A stretch of DNA of 64,000 bases, taken from the NCBI GenBank assembly GCA_963716095.1, contig CAVQSV010000016.1:62001-126000 (forward strand), written 5' to 3'. Below the pieces are notes generated by a model. It was not told the origin of the DNA. It ran no database searches and saw nothing but the letters and a program-made list of their open reading frames with translations. Made by a program: the position numbers and the translations under genes. Within the stretch, counting starts at the first letter, position 1. Each line of letters begins with the position of its first letter. This document shows, piece after piece, positions 26,159 through 35,620 of the stretch. Origin of the DNA: Sva-07 sp963716095. GTDB lineage: Bacteria; Actinomycetota; Acidimicrobiia; Acidimicrobiales; Ilumatobacteraceae.

Positions 26159-27176
26159 GTGACCATCCCAGCGAGCGACTCGACACGTGTGCTGTCGTGC
26201 ATGCAGCCCACCGGCGACGTGCACCTCGGCAACTATCTCGGGGCGCTGCGCAACTGGGTGTCCGGGCAGCACACCTGCGATGCGTTCCACGGCATCGTCG
26301 ACCTGCATGCGCTCACCGTCACCGACGAGCCCGGTGTGCTCGGCCGGCAGACGATGTCGCTGGCGGCGATGCTCTTCGCGGTCGGCCTCGATCCCGACGC
26401 TGGCGACGGTGTTCGTGCAGAGCCACGTCCCCGAACACAACCAGCTGGGTTGGATCATGGAGTGCACGGTCAGCTACGGCGAGCTGTCGCGGATGACGCA
26501 GTTCAAGGACAAGAGCGCCAAGCGCGAGCACGAGTTCGTCTCCGCCGGGCTGTTCACCTACCCAGCGCTGCAGGCCGCCGACATCCTGCTCTACGACGCC
26601 AACGAGGTGCCGATCGGCGACGATCAACGCCAACACGTCGAGATCACCCGCGACATCGCCATCCGGTTCAACCATCGTTTCGGCGACACCTTCGTGATCC
26701 CCGAAGCGGTCACGCCGGCCGCTGGAGCCCGCGTGATGTCGTTGCAGGACCCCACGTCGAAGATGTCGAAGTCCGACGAGTCCGAGGCCGGTTGCGTCTA
26801 CCTGGTCGACGACCCGAAGACCGTGATGAAGAAGTTCAAGCGCGCCGTCACCGACTCCGACACCGGCGCCGATGCGGTGCGCTTCGACCGCGCCGAGAAG
26901 CCAGGCGTTGCGAACCTGTTGGAGATCAACGCTGCGGTCACCGGTCGCACCCCGCAGGAGGTCGCCGAGGGCTACGAGCAGTACGGCAGGCTCAAGGTCG
27001 ACACCGGCGAGGCCGTGCTCGCCGTGCTCGACCCGATCCGGGCCAGGTATCACGAACTGATGGACGACCCTGGTGAGCTGGCCCGTCTGCTGGCCGTCGG
27101 CGCCGACAAGGCCCGCGAGGTCGCGTCGGCCACCCTCGAACGCGCCCACCGCAACATCGGCCTCCTCCCCGCCTGA
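26159..27176 (+). CDS. trpS: tryptophanyl-tRNA synthetase, one frameshift
   Basis: Class I synthetase for tRNA-Trp. The HIGH-like region is CMQPTGDVHLGNYLGALRNW, and the KMSKS loop is DPTSKMSKSDESE. Other blocks include AADILLYDANEVPIGDDQRQ and EITRDIAIRFNHRFG. One extra base near 26399 breaks the frame between AVGLDPD and ATVFVQSHVPEHNQLGWIME; removing it gives about 338 residues, normal length. The start is GTG 26159 just after a TATCGT hexamer. A sequencing error is the likely explanation, because trpS is essential and the rest is well conserved. Confidence 0.92.
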
Positions 27177-27197
27177 CCTCCCCGCAACCACCCCGTT

Positions 27198-27240
27198 CTC
27201 GTGAACAACTCCACCTCTGAGGCGTGAAGCTGTTCACGAG
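27198..27240. terminator. hairpin between trpS and the MATE gene
   Basis: Perfect 10-bp arms CTCGTGAACA (27198-27207) and TGTTCACGAG (27231-27240), 23-nt loop holding a smaller dyad (CACCTC/GAGGCGTG). It lies 21 bp after the trpS stop and 13 bp before the next start, so it probably ends the trpS transcript. No U-tract. The nested-dyad plan resembles the 43-bp repeat but the sequence differs. Confidence 0.55.
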
Positions 27241-27253
27241 ATCAGGCTGAACG

Positions 27254-28561
27254 ATGCTGACCTCGGTCGATCGGCGGATCATCAGGCTCGGGATCCCCGC
27301 ACTCGGAACGCTTGCGGCCGAACCCCTCTACCGAATCGTCGACACCGCGATCGTCGGCCGTCTCGGCACCGACCAGCTGGCGGGACTCGCGATCGCCGTC
27401 ACGATCCTGGCGCTGGTCGTCGCCGGCTCGAACTTCCTCACCTACGGCACCACGGAGCGGGTGGCGAAACGTCTCGGCGCCGGCCGCGACGGCGACGCGG
27501 CCGATGTCGGCGTGCAGGCGATGTGGCTGGCGGGCTTCGTTGCGGTCGTGGCGGTTCCGCTCCTGGTGTTCGGCGCCCGCCCCGTGGCGGACGCACTCGG
27601 AGCCGACGGTGACGTGCTCGAGTTCGCGGTGCAGTACCTGCGCATCGCCGCCGTCGGTGTGCCGTTCGTGTTGATCGCACTCGCAGCTCAGGGCGTCCAG
27701 CGCGGAGCATCGGACTATCGGACCCCGTTGGTCATCCTCGTGGCATCGAACGTGGCCAACCTGGTGATCGAGGTGGTGCTGGTGTTCGGCTTCGACCTCG
27801 GCATCGCTGGTGCCGCCTGGTCGACCGCGATCGCACAGGCCGGCGCGGGCATCGCGTTCCTCGTCGTCATCCGTCACCGTCTTGCGCTGGCACGGCACCG
27901 CTGGCCGCTCTGGGTCGAGATGGCGCCGCTGCTCACCGCAGGGCGTCACCTGCTGCTGCGGGTGGGGTCGATGCTGGCGGTGTTCACCGGGGCGACGGCG
28001 ATCGCTGCCCGGGTCGATGATGCGACCCTCGCGGCGCATCAGATCGCAATGACGATGTTCTTGTTCCTGGCGCTCGTGCTCGATGCACTCGCGATCCCCG
28101 CACAGACACTCGTCGCCGAAGAACTGGGCCGCCGACGCGACGACGCCGGCAACAACGCGCTCGAGATCGCTCGCCGAGTGGTCCGCCTCTCGATGATCGC
28201 CGCCGGCGCCATCGCCGTCGTGATCGCACTCACGTCACCGGTGCTCCCCCACGTCTTCAGCGACGACCCCGCCGTGGTGAGCCGGGCGACGTCTGCGCTG
28301 TTGCTGCTTGCATTGCTCCTGCTCCCCGGCGCCATCGCCTTCGCCGACGACGGTGTGCTGATCGGTGCCGGCGACTACCGGTTCCTCGGGGTCGCCGCCT
28401 TCGGATATCTCCTCGCCGTCGCGCCGATCGCTGTGGTCGTCCTGGCGACGCCATCGCTCGGGATCGCCGGCATCTGGATCGGACTCGTCGTGTGGATGGT
28501 CCTGCGGGCCGTGGTGAACACGATGCGGGTCAGACGCGTCCTGCCAGCTCGACCAGGCTGA
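27254..28561 (+). CDS. MATE family efflux transporter (DinF-like)
   Basis: A 435-residue multidrug/toxin extrusion protein with about 12 membrane helices in two halves. The first half begins RIIRLGIPALGTLAAEPLYR and VDTAIVGRLGTDQLAGLAIA, the DinF-type entry; the second half shows TAIAARVDDATLAAHQIAMT and PAQTLVAEELGRRRDDAGNN. It is expected to be a Na+- or H+-coupled antiporter; the substrate is unknown. No close Shine-Dalgarno is obvious (CAGG only). A hairpin separates it from trpS, and it converges on the HD gene 55 bp downstream. Confidence 0.9.
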   Translation: MLTSVDRRIIRLGIPALGTLAAEPLYRIVDTAIVGRLGTDQLAGLAIAVTILALVVAGSNFLTYGTTERVAKRLGAGRDGDAADVGVQAMWLAGFVAVVAVPLLVFGARPVADALGADGDVLEFAVQYLRIAAVGVPFVLIALAAQGVQRGASDYRTPLVILVASNVANLVIEVVLVFGFDLGIAGAAWSTAIAQAGAGIAFLVVIRHRLALARHRWPLWVEMAPLLTAGRHLLLRVGSMLAVFTGATAIAARVDDATLAAHQIAMTMFLFLALVLDALAIPAQTLVAEELGRRRDDAGNNALEIARRVVRLSMIAAGAIAVVIALTSPVLPHVFSDDPAVVSRATSALLLLALLLLPGAIAFADDGVLIGAGDYRFLGVAAFGYLLAVAPIAVVVLATPSLGIAGIWIGLVVWMVLRAVVNTMRVRRVLPARPG

Positions 28562-28616
28562 CCGCGTGGCGCCACTCGCCGAACGGCACCAGATCCGCGT
28601 CGGCCGGCATCCCGGT

Positions 28617-29078
28617 TCAGGCGTGATCCGACGCTTCGAGCGCGTCGAACGCAGGGCCACGTTGGGCGATCAGCTCGACCGTCTCGAGGTCGGACCCGGC
28701 TCGGCGGGCCATCTCGGCACCGATCTCTTCGTGGTCGTGGTACGCGTGGAACGATCTCGGACCACGTTCGCCGACCAGGGTTGCGACCACCCGGCCGAAC
28801 GTGCCGAGCCCGCACTCGATCTTGCCCACATCGTGCAGGATCGCTCCGGCAATCTCGGCGCGGGTTGCCCCGGGCCGTGCAACGACGAACCGGCGAGCCA
28901 CTCCGGCGCTGTGGCGCCGGTCCTGGTTCGACAGCTGCACCCACAGCGCTCGCTCGCCCGCGCTCAGGTGTTCGTCGACCCACAACTCGTCGGCCACCGA
29001 CGGCGGAGTCGGCGGCAGCGACGTGGCAAAGCGGGCAACGAGATGCCAGACCATCGTGATGGGGTTGGCGTCGCTCAT
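28617..29078 (-). CDS. HD-domain phosphohydrolase-like protein
   Basis: A 153-residue HD-superfamily protein. Metal-binding candidates are His in LSNQDRRHSAGVARRF, the HD pair in AGAILHDVGKIECGLG, and His residues in SFHAYHDHEEIGAEMARRAG. The fold resembles small HD hydrolases found near xerD in actinobacteria. The substrate is unknown; nucleotide or cyclic-nucleotide hydrolysis is possible. ATG 29078 overlaps the xerD stop as ATGA, so the two are co-translated. Confidence 0.82.
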   Translation of the reverse strand: MSDANPITMVWHLVARFATSLPPTPPSVADELWVDEHLSAGERALWVQLSNQDRRHSAGVARRFVVARPGATRAEIAGAILHDVGKIECGLGTFGRVVATLVGERGPRSFHAYHDHEEIGAEMARRAGSDLETVELIAQRGPAFDALEASDHA

Positions 29079-30004
29079 CGCGTCAGTGTGGCCCGGGGAT
29101 GCGCCGAGCGGTACACGTCCATGAGTCGTTCCTGGCTGACCTTGGTGTAGATCTGCGTCGTCGACACCGACGCATGACCGAGCATCTCCTGCACAACGCG
29201 CAGATCGGCTCCGTGGTCGAGCAGATGGGTCGCACAGGAGTGCCGCAGGACATGTGGCGACAGCTGATCACCGATTCCGGCCTTCACCCCGTACTTCTTG
29301 ATCACCTGCCACGCCGCCTGCCGCGTCAGCCGGCCACCGCGGGTGTTGAGGAACACCGCCTCGGCGTCATCGCGACGACGCCACTGCGCCGGAACGATTC
29401 GAGCACGCCCGCTCGGCGAGAACCAGTCCTCGAGCGCGGTTGCCGCCGACGAACCGAACGGCACGATTCGTTCCTTCGAGCCCTTGCCGTACAGGCGAAC
29501 CAGGCGGGCGTCGAGGTCGATCTCGCCGATCGACAGCCCAACGGCTTCGGAAATTCGGGCACCGGTGGCGTACAGGAGCTCGATCAGCGCCAGATCACGG
29601 CGGTGAATGGGCTCGGTCACGATCACGGCGTCGAGCAGACTTGCCACCTGCGCTTCGGTGAGCGGCTTCGGGATACCGGACGGCACCCGCACCCCTTCGA
29701 GCTCCGCTGCGGGATCGTCGCGTCGCTCGCCCTCGATCGAGAGGTACCGGTGCAACATCCGGACCGCCGCGAGTTGCCGCGCGATCGACGACGTGGCAGC
29801 ACCACTCCCCCGCCGAAGCCCGACGAAGTCGACGAGCTGGGCGTGCGTCACGTCGAGCACGCTGGCGTCTTGGGTCAGCAGCCACTCGCAGTACGAGCCG
29901 AGATCTCGTCGGTAGGCAGCGATCGTGTTGGCTGAACGTCCCTTCTCGGCCACCATCCACGACAGGAACTCCTCCACTTCGATCGGCAGCGGCGGCCGAG
30001 ACAT
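29075..30004 (-). CDS. xerD: site-specific tyrosine recombinase XerD
   Basis: Resolves chromosome dimers at dif together with XerC. A 309-residue protein with an N-terminal SAM-like core-binding domain (EFLSWMVAEKGRSANTIAAY) and a catalytic domain carrying the full set of residues: Arg150 (ATGARISEAVGL), Lys174 (YGKGSKERIVPF), His251 and Arg254 (SPHVLRHSCATHLL), His277 (LGHASVSTTQ) and Tyr286 (IYTKVSQERLMDVYR). No phage gene is nearby, and the place beside the Nudix and pyrG genes matches the housekeeping XerD of actinobacteria. Confidence 0.94.
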   Translation of the reverse strand: MSRPPLPIEVEEFLSWMVAEKGRSANTIAAYRRDLGSYCEWLLTQDASVLDVTHAQLVDFVGLRRGSGAATSSIARQLAAVRMLHRYLSIEGERRDDPAAELEGVRVPSGIPKPLTEAQVASLLDAVIVTEPIHRRDLALIELLYATGARISEAVGLSIGEIDLDARLVRLYGKGSKERIVPFGSSAATALEDWFSPSGRARIVPAQWRRRDDAEAVFLNTRGGRLTRQAAWQVIKKYGVKAGIGDQLSPHVLRHSCATHLLDHGADLRVVQEMLGHASVSTTQIYTKVSQERLMDVYRSAHPRATLTR

Positions 30005-30009
30005 CGAGG

Positions 30010-30582
30010 TCAGGTGGCCGGATGGTCGGAGTTGCGCAGGCGGCGATCGACGAGCAACAACGCGACGACCGTCTTGGCGTCGGCGATCTCGCCACGCTCG
30101 ACCATCGTCAATGCGTCGGCGAGTGGGACATGGAGCATCTCCATGTGTTCCTCCTCCGGACCGTGCCGGTCGTGCGGCACCGGCGCACAGTCGGTTGCCA
30201 GGTACAGCGTCGTCACCGAGTCGGTCATGCCGGGCGATGGAAAGATCTCGGTGAGGAGTTCGAGGCCACCAGGTTCGAGACCCGCCTCCTCGATCAGCTC
30301 ACGCCGAGCGACCTCTGCGGTTGCTTCACCGACGACGTCGCGCATACCAGCCGGCATCTCGATCACGTTGCGCTCGTATGGGGGCCGGTACTGCGACACG
30401 AGCACCACCGACGGGTTCCCCTCGGCGTCGAACACGAGCGGCAACACGCCGACCGCACCTGGCGAGCGGACGATGTCACGGGCGAAACTCGATCCGTCCG
30501 GTGCTTCGAACTCGACGGTCGCGAGGTTCCACGCATAGCCCTCGTGAATGGTCTGCTCTGCGACCCGGCGGAAACCGGTCAC
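30010..30582 (-). CDS. Nudix hydrolase, ADP-ribose pyrophosphatase type
   Basis: A 190-residue Nudix enzyme. The box is intact: GMRDVVGEATAEVARRELIE followed by EAGLE. An upstream strand region (VLVSQYRPPYERNVIEMPA) and the following FPSPGMTDSVTTLYLATDC are typical of ADP-ribose pyrophosphatases. It lies in the conserved order pyrG-Nudix-xerD. GTG 30582 overlaps the pyrG stop as GTGA, which favours it over upstream starts. Confidence 0.9.
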   Translation of the reverse strand: MTGFRRVAEQTIHEGYAWNLATVEFEAPDGSSFARDIVRSPGAVGVLPLVFDAEGNPSVVLVSQYRPPYERNVIEMPAGMRDVVGEATAEVARRELIEEAGLEPGGLELLTEIFPSPGMTDSVTTLYLATDCAPVPHDRHGPEEEHMEMLHVPLADALTMVERGEIADAKTVVALLLVDRRLRNSDHPAT

Positions 30583-32232
30583 GACGACAGTGACGGCTCG
30601 CTGCCGACCGAAGCCACGTCGACGGCCTCGGTACCGGCGCCTCGTCGTGTGAGCGCGGCGGCGATCAGCTCGCGAAAGAGCGGGTGCGGGCGGTCGGGGC
30701 GACTCTTGAACTCGGGGTGGGCCTGGGTTCCGACCCAGAACGGGTGGCCCGGCAACTCGATGAACTCGACGAGACGATTGTCGGGCGAGGTACCCGAGCA
30801 CCACAGACCGGACTCTTCGAGCTGCTTGCGGTAGCGCTCGTTGAACTCGTAGCGATGACGATGGCGCTCGCTCACCACCGGCTCACCGTAGGCATCGGCC
30901 ACCTGCGACCCGGGTGCGAGAACGGCGTAGTAGGCGCCGAGCCGCATCGTGCCGCCCTTGTCCTCGATGCCGCGCTGTTCGAGCATCAGGTCGATCACCG
31001 GGTGATGTGTGGTGGGGTCGAATTCGGTGGAGTTGGCATCGGTGAGGCCGACGACGTCGCGTGCGAACTCGATCACCATCGCCTGCAGACCGAGGCAGAG
31101 TCCGAGACACGGGACACCCTCTTCGCGTGCGTAGCGGGCAGCGGCGATCTTGCCCTCGACACCGCGGTAGCCGAAGCCTCCGGGGATGACGATGCCGTCG
31201 AGGTGGTTGAGCTGGCCGGCTGCGAGGAGCCCTTCGACGCTCTCGGATTGGATCCACACGATCTCGACATCCGCGCCGTGGTGGAACCCGGCGTGTTTCA
31301 GGCTCTCGACGACCGACAGGTACGCGTCCGGCAACTCGATGTACTTGCCGATCAGGCCGATGCGGACCGGCGTGGTCGCTGCTTCGACTTTGGCGACGAA
31401 CTGCTCCCAATAGGTGAGGTCGGGCTCGCCCTCGATACGGAGCACATCGCAGACGAAGTCGTCGAGGCCCTCGTCGTGGAGGATCAGGGGCAACTCGTAG
31501 ATGTTCTTGGCATCGGCAGCATTGACGACAGCTCGCTCGTCCACGTCGCACATGCTCGAGATCTTGCGCTTCAAGTCGTCGGACAGCGGCGCCTCGCTCC
31601 GACACACGATCACGTCGGGCTGAATGCCGCGACTGCGCAGTTCGGTCACCGAGTGCTGCGTCGGCTTGGTCTTCTGTTCGCCGGCCGGCCCGATGAACGG
31701 CACCAGGGTGACGTGGATGTAGCAGACGTTGTCGCGCCCGACCATGTTGCGGAACTGGCGGATCGCTTCGAGGAACGGCAGGATCTCGATGTCGCCGACG
31801 GTGCCGCCGACCTCGGTGATCACCACGTCGACGTCATCGTGCGCAACTCGCTCGACGCGCCGCTTGATCTCGTCGGTGATGTGCGGGATCACCTGCACGG
31901 TCTTGCCGAGATAGTCACCACGACGCTCGGCAGCGAGCACGGCCTGATAGATCGAGCCCGTGGTGGCGTTGGAGTTCCGCGACAGGTTTTCGTCGATGAA
32001 CCGCTCGTAGTGACCCAGGTCGAGGTCGGTCTCGCCGCCGTCGTCGGTGACGAACACCTCGCCGTGTTCGAACGGATTCATCGTGCCCGGATCGATGTTG
32101 ATGTAGGGGTCGAGCTTCTGCAGAGTCACACGGAGACCGCGGCAATTTGAGCAGTCGGCCGAGCGACGATGCCGTCAGGCCCTTGCCGAGCGCACTGGCC
32201 ACGCCTCCGGTCACGAAAATGTGCTTCGGCAT
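30579..32232 (-). CDS. pyrG: CTP synthase, one frameshift near the N-terminus
   Basis: Makes CTP from UTP, ATP and glutamine. The first frame reads MPKHIFVTGGVASALGKGLT with the Walker-like GGVASALGKG loop. Near 32147 one extra base (AAATTGCC) breaks the frame; the main frame then gives LRVTLQKLDPYINIDPGTMN, EVFVTDDGGETDLDLGHYER and the glutaminase domain with GGFGYRGVEGKI, CLGLCLGLQAMVIEFAR (catalytic Cys) and TQAHPEFKSRP. The corrected protein is about 550 residues. ATG 32232 is preceded by a good Shine-Dalgarno, so this gene is leadered. A sequencing error is likely. Confidence 0.93.
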
Positions 32233-32241
32233 TCGACCAAA

Positions 32242-32247
32242 TCCTCC
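32242..32247 (-). promoter_or_regulatory. strong ribosome binding site of pyrG (GGAGGA)
   Basis: GGAGGA ends 9 nt before ATG 32232 and decides the start. It contrasts with the many genes here lacking a Shine-Dalgarno. The roughly 160-bp region up to the recN stop should hold the promoter; I see no clear -35/-10 pair in it. Confidence 0.7.
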
Positions 32248-32391
32248 GTCTCGACGTTGCTGTCGTACTCCGATGTCACGCGACACCACGACGGGAGATC
32301 ACCATACCCCGCGCGATGACGCCCGGTCGCGCTCCCATCGGGAATCAACCCGTCGGAAGGGGTGGCCGACATCCGAACCTCGACCCAGCGG

Positions 32392-33990
32392 TCAGCGGTC
32401 GAGCAGCTCGCGGGCGTGGTCGAGCGCCGACGTACTCGTCGTTCCCGACAGCATGCGGGCGATCTCCCCGACCCGGGGCTCACCATCGATCGCTGCCGCC
32501 GTTGCGTACGTGTGGCCGTCCTCGACCGACTTGGCCACTGAGATCTGGGTGGTCGCGCGTGCTGCGACCTGTGCAAGGTGCGTGACCACCAGCACCTGAT
32601 GGCGCTGGCCGAGCTCGGCCAGCGCTTCGCCGATCGCTTGCGCGGCGGCGCCGCCGATACCTGCGTCGACCTCGTCGAACACCAGCGTGCGGTCGCCTTC
32701 GGCATCGGGCGACATCGCTGAGGACAGCACCAGACGCAGCGCCAGCATCGAACGGGCCAGCTCGCCACCAGAGGCCACCCGGGTCAGCGGCAACAGCGGA
32801 GATCCGGGGTTCGCGGCCAACAAGAACTGCACGCGATCGCCCGGATGGTCGTCGGCGTGTTCGCCGATCTCCACAGCAATCGCCGCGTGCGGCATCGCCA
32901 ACCGGCGCAGTTCCACCTCGACCGCCGCAGCAAGCTGCGGGCCGACCTCGCGACGTCGGCGGCCCACTGCCTCGGCTGCGCGACGTTCCGCAGCCAACGC
33001 GGCATGGCGCTGCTCGTCGAGTTCACCGGCTCGCTGGTCGAAGTCTTCGAGTTCGCGCAACCGAGCGGCAACTTCGGCATGGAAGGCCATCACCGACTCG
33101 AGGTCATCGCCGTACTTCCGGCGCAGGTTCTTGAGCAGCTGACGCCGTTCACGGATCGCAGCCAGTCGTTCCGGCGCCTCGTCGATCGACTCGCCGTCGG
33201 AGCGGATCTCGGCCGACAGGTCGTCGAGTTCCGCCAAGAGGTCACGCAGCCGCGACGCCTGACCCTCGAACGGTGCCCGCGCTTCGACTGCTCCCAGCGC
33301 CGCAGCCAATCCATCCCGGGCTCCCCCGTCGTCGACCAGGAACGCGACCGCAGCACGGGCGGCTTCGCGGTGTGCAGTCGCATCGGCGAGCAGCGACTCT
33401 TCGGTGTCGAGCAGTTCGTCTTCGTCGGGGTCGGTGACATCTGCGGTGTCGAGTTCGCCGACTTGGAAGCGCAACAGGTCGACCTCACGGGCTCGGGCAC
33501 GTTCGTCGCCGCCGAGGGCTGCCAGCTCTGCGTCGATCTCGGTGAGACGGCCTCGCGCTGCGCGCAGCTCGTCGAGATCGATGTTGCCGAAGTCATCCAG
33601 CGCAGATCGCTGCGTCGCTGTCGAGAGCAGCGACTGGTGCGCATGCTGGCCGTGGAGGTCGACGATGTCGGCTGCCACCTCGCCGAGCGAGGCCACCGTG
33701 GCGAGGCGGCCGTCGAGGTAGGCCCGCGAGCGGCCCTCGGCCGGGATCACCCGGGTGAGGACGCGTTCGACGCCGTCAGCGGTGACGAACCGGCCATCGA
33801 TCCGGGCTTCGTGCGTTCCGTGGCGAACCATCGACGAATCGGCTCGCCCACCGACGAGCAGTTCGATCGCCTCGACCAGCATGGTCTTGCCGGCACCGGT
33901 CTCGCCGGTCACCGCCGTGAGTCCTGCTCCGAGCGTGAGCTCGACGCGTTCGATGACTCCCAGGTTCTCGATGTGGAGTTCGGTCAGCAT
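32392..33990 (-). CDS. recN: DNA repair protein RecN
   Basis: SMC-like ATPase in double-strand break repair. A 532-residue protein with the Walker A GLTAVTGETGAGKTMLVEAI at about residues 29-36, DIVDLHGQHAHQSLL, a long central coiled coil rich in Arg/Glu/Ala (about residues 140-350), and the C-terminal signature and Walker B: RVASGGELARSMLALRLVLS and RTLVFDEVDAGIGGAAAQAI, then LVVTHLAQVAARA. ATG 33990 gives the normal N-terminus MLTELHIENLGVIERVE. It follows nadK with a 23-bp gap, the usual actinobacterial order. Confidence 0.95.
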   Translation of the reverse strand: MLTELHIENLGVIERVELTLGAGLTAVTGETGAGKTMLVEAIELLVGGRADSSMVRHGTHEARIDGRFVTADGVERVLTRVIPAEGRSRAYLDGRLATVASLGEVAADIVDLHGQHAHQSLLSTATQRSALDDFGNIDLDELRAARGRLTEIDAELAALGGDERARAREVDLLRFQVGELDTADVTDPDEDELLDTEESLLADATAHREAARAAVAFLVDDGGARDGLAAALGAVEARAPFEGQASRLRDLLAELDDLSAEIRSDGESIDEAPERLAAIRERRQLLKNLRRKYGDDLESVMAFHAEVAARLRELEDFDQRAGELDEQRHAALAAERRAAEAVGRRRREVGPQLAAAVEVELRRLAMPHAAIAVEIGEHADDHPGDRVQFLLAANPGSPLLPLTRVASGGELARSMLALRLVLSSAMSPDAEGDRTLVFDEVDAGIGGAAAQAIGEALAELGQRHQVLVVTHLAQVAARATTQISVAKSVEDGHTYATAAAIDGEPRVGEIARMLSGTTSTSALDHARELLDR

Positions 33991-34013
33991 GTCTCGTGCG
34001 GCAACGGTCAGGA

Positions 34014-34862
34014 TCAGCGGTCGGCGAGACCGAACTTGGCCTTCAAGATCTGGTGATACCGCTCGTTGCCGAAGCGCACGAAGTTCGCGGTCGACTCCGA
34101 CGGCGTGCAACCGACGACATCGCCGTCGTCGAGCGACGCCACCGGCAGACCGTCGAGAACGAGATCTGCAGTGCGATGGCCCGTCACTTCGATCGCGATG
34201 GTCTCCGACGGGTCGAGCACCAGCGTCCGATCGAACAACATGTGCGGCGACACCGGCGTCAACAGCATCGCCCGATGCCGCGGCGAGACGACGGGCCCCC
34301 GCGCCGACAACGAGTACGCAGTCGAACCGGTCGGAGTCGCAACGATGAGGCCATCGGCGGCGTAGTACGTGAATGGCTCACCATCGATACGTGCGAGCAG
34401 CCGCACCGTGTGACCCGACTCGGCCTTTTCGACGACCGCTTCGTTCAGCGCTCGACCGATGAGGGCGCCGTTGACCGTCACGTCGAGCATCATCCGGCGA
34501 TCGAGCTTCCACGCACCCGACTCGGAACCCGAGACGAACCGGTCCAGCGAGTCGGTCAGGCGATCGGGCTCGACCTGTGTGAGGTAGCCGAGCGAACCGA
34601 GGTTGACGCCCAGCACCGGAACCGGAGCCCCTTCGAGGAGGCGCACACTCCGCAGCATCGTGCCGTCGCCGCCGAGACTGAGCACCAGATCGGCCTCGGA
34701 GAGCGGACGAACGCTCGCACACGCGCCGAGATCGAGCGCATCTGCGTCGTCAGCGGGCATCCAGAACGTGACGTCGTGCTCGGTGCACCAGGCTGCTGCT
34801 CGCTCGGCCAATGCCCGTGCGGTCGATCGTTCGTGATGTGCCACGACGGCGACACTCGTCAC
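34014..34862 (-). CDS. nadK: NAD kinase
   Basis: Phosphorylates NAD to NADP. A 282-residue protein with the diphosphate loop DLVLSLGGDGTMLRSVRLLE, VPVLGVNLGSLGYLTQVEPD, LNEAVVEKAESGHTV and the second nucleotide motif GLIVATPTGSTAYSLSARGP. GTG 34862 overlaps the tlyA stop as GTGA. It sits in the conserved tlyA-nadK-recN run. Confidence 0.95.
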   Translation of the reverse strand: MTSVAVVAHHERSTARALAERAAAWCTEHDVTFWMPADDADALDLGACASVRPLSEADLVLSLGGDGTMLRSVRLLEGAPVPVLGVNLGSLGYLTQVEPDRLTDSLDRFVSGSESGAWKLDRRMMLDVTVNGALIGRALNEAVVEKAESGHTVRLLARIDGEPFTYYAADGLIVATPTGSTAYSLSARGPVVSPRHRAMLLTPVSPHMLFDRTLVLDPSETIAIEVTGHRTADLVLDGLPVASLDDGDVVGCTPSESTANFVRFGNERYHQILKAKFGLADR

Positions 34863-35614
34863 CGTTCGTCGCCGATCGCAGTCGTTGCGTGGACCAGGAA
34901 TTCCCGGTTGCCGTCGGCTCCCGTGATCGGCGAGTCCGTCCAGCCCACCACGACGCAACGGGAGGCGACCAGGGCCTCCTCCACCTCGGTGCGGACGCGG
35001 TCGTGAATCGCCGGATCGGTGATGATGCCTCGACCGCGGTCGACCTCTTGGCGACCTGCTTCGAACTGCGGTTTGACGAGGAGCACCATGGGCGACCCAG
35101 GTTGGCACAGCTCGACCAGTGTGGGGATCACCAGCTGCAGGGAGATGAACGACAGGTCGCCGACCACCATGTCGACCGGCGCACCGATCTGCTCGACGTC
35201 AGCGTGGCGTACGTTGTGGCGTTCGAGGTTGGTCACCCTGGGGTCGGCACGCAATCGTTCGTGCAGTTGACCGTGGCCGACGTCGAGCGCCACCACGTGT
35301 CGCGCCCCTCGCTGCAACAGGCAATCGGTGAATCCCCCTGTCGATGCACCGGCGTCGAGCGCGAGGAAGCCGTGCACGTCGATGCCGAAGACGTCGAGCG
35401 CATGGTCGAGTTTTTCGGCCCCGCGTCCCACGAACCGCGGCGGCGGACCGTCGATCACGAGCGCATCGCCCGGAGCGACCTGACGCGCCGGCTTGTCGGC
35501 CACCGACCCGTTGACGAGCACACGATTCGCTGCGATCAGCGCTTGTGCTTCGGTTCGGCTCGTCGTGAGCTCCCGTCGAACGAGTTCGGCGTCGAGCCGT
35601 CGACGGGGCACCAC
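34859..35614 (-). CDS. tlyA: TlyA family rRNA 2'-O-methyltransferase/hemolysin-like protein
   Basis: Expected to methylate ribose 2'-OH in 16S and/or 23S rRNA, the modification that gives capreomycin sensitivity in mycobacteria. A 251-residue protein: the N-terminal S4 domain (LDAELVRRELTTSRTEAQAL), then an FtsJ-like domain with FLALDAGASTGGFTDCLLQR (SAM loop), VVALDVGHGQLHERLRADPR, DMVVGDLSFISLQLVIPTLV and VLLVKPQFEAGRQEVDRGRG. The start is GTG 35614 or GTG 35611. It follows the histone-like gene by 6 bp. Confidence 0.93.
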   Translation of the reverse strand: MVPRRRLDAELVRRELTTSRTEAQALIAANRVLVNGSVADKPARQVAPGDALVIDGPPPRFVGRGAEKLDHALDVFGIDVHGFLALDAGASTGGFTDCLLQRGARHVVALDVGHGQLHERLRADPRVTNLERHNVRHADVEQIGAPVDMVVGDLSFISLQLVIPTLVELCQPGSPMVLLVKPQFEAGRQEVDRGRGIITDPAIHDRVRTEVEEALVASRCVVVGWTDSPITGADGNREFLVHATTAIGDER

Positions 35615-35620
35615 GAACGA

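Noticed and set aside
27198..27240. T-box or riboswitch regulating the MATE transporter
   Set aside because: The structure is a simple nested dyad directly after the trpS stop, with no conserved riboswitch core.
29075..30004. Phage or integrative-element integrase
   Set aside because: The sequence and position match housekeeping XerD, and there are no attachment-site repeats or mobile genes nearby.
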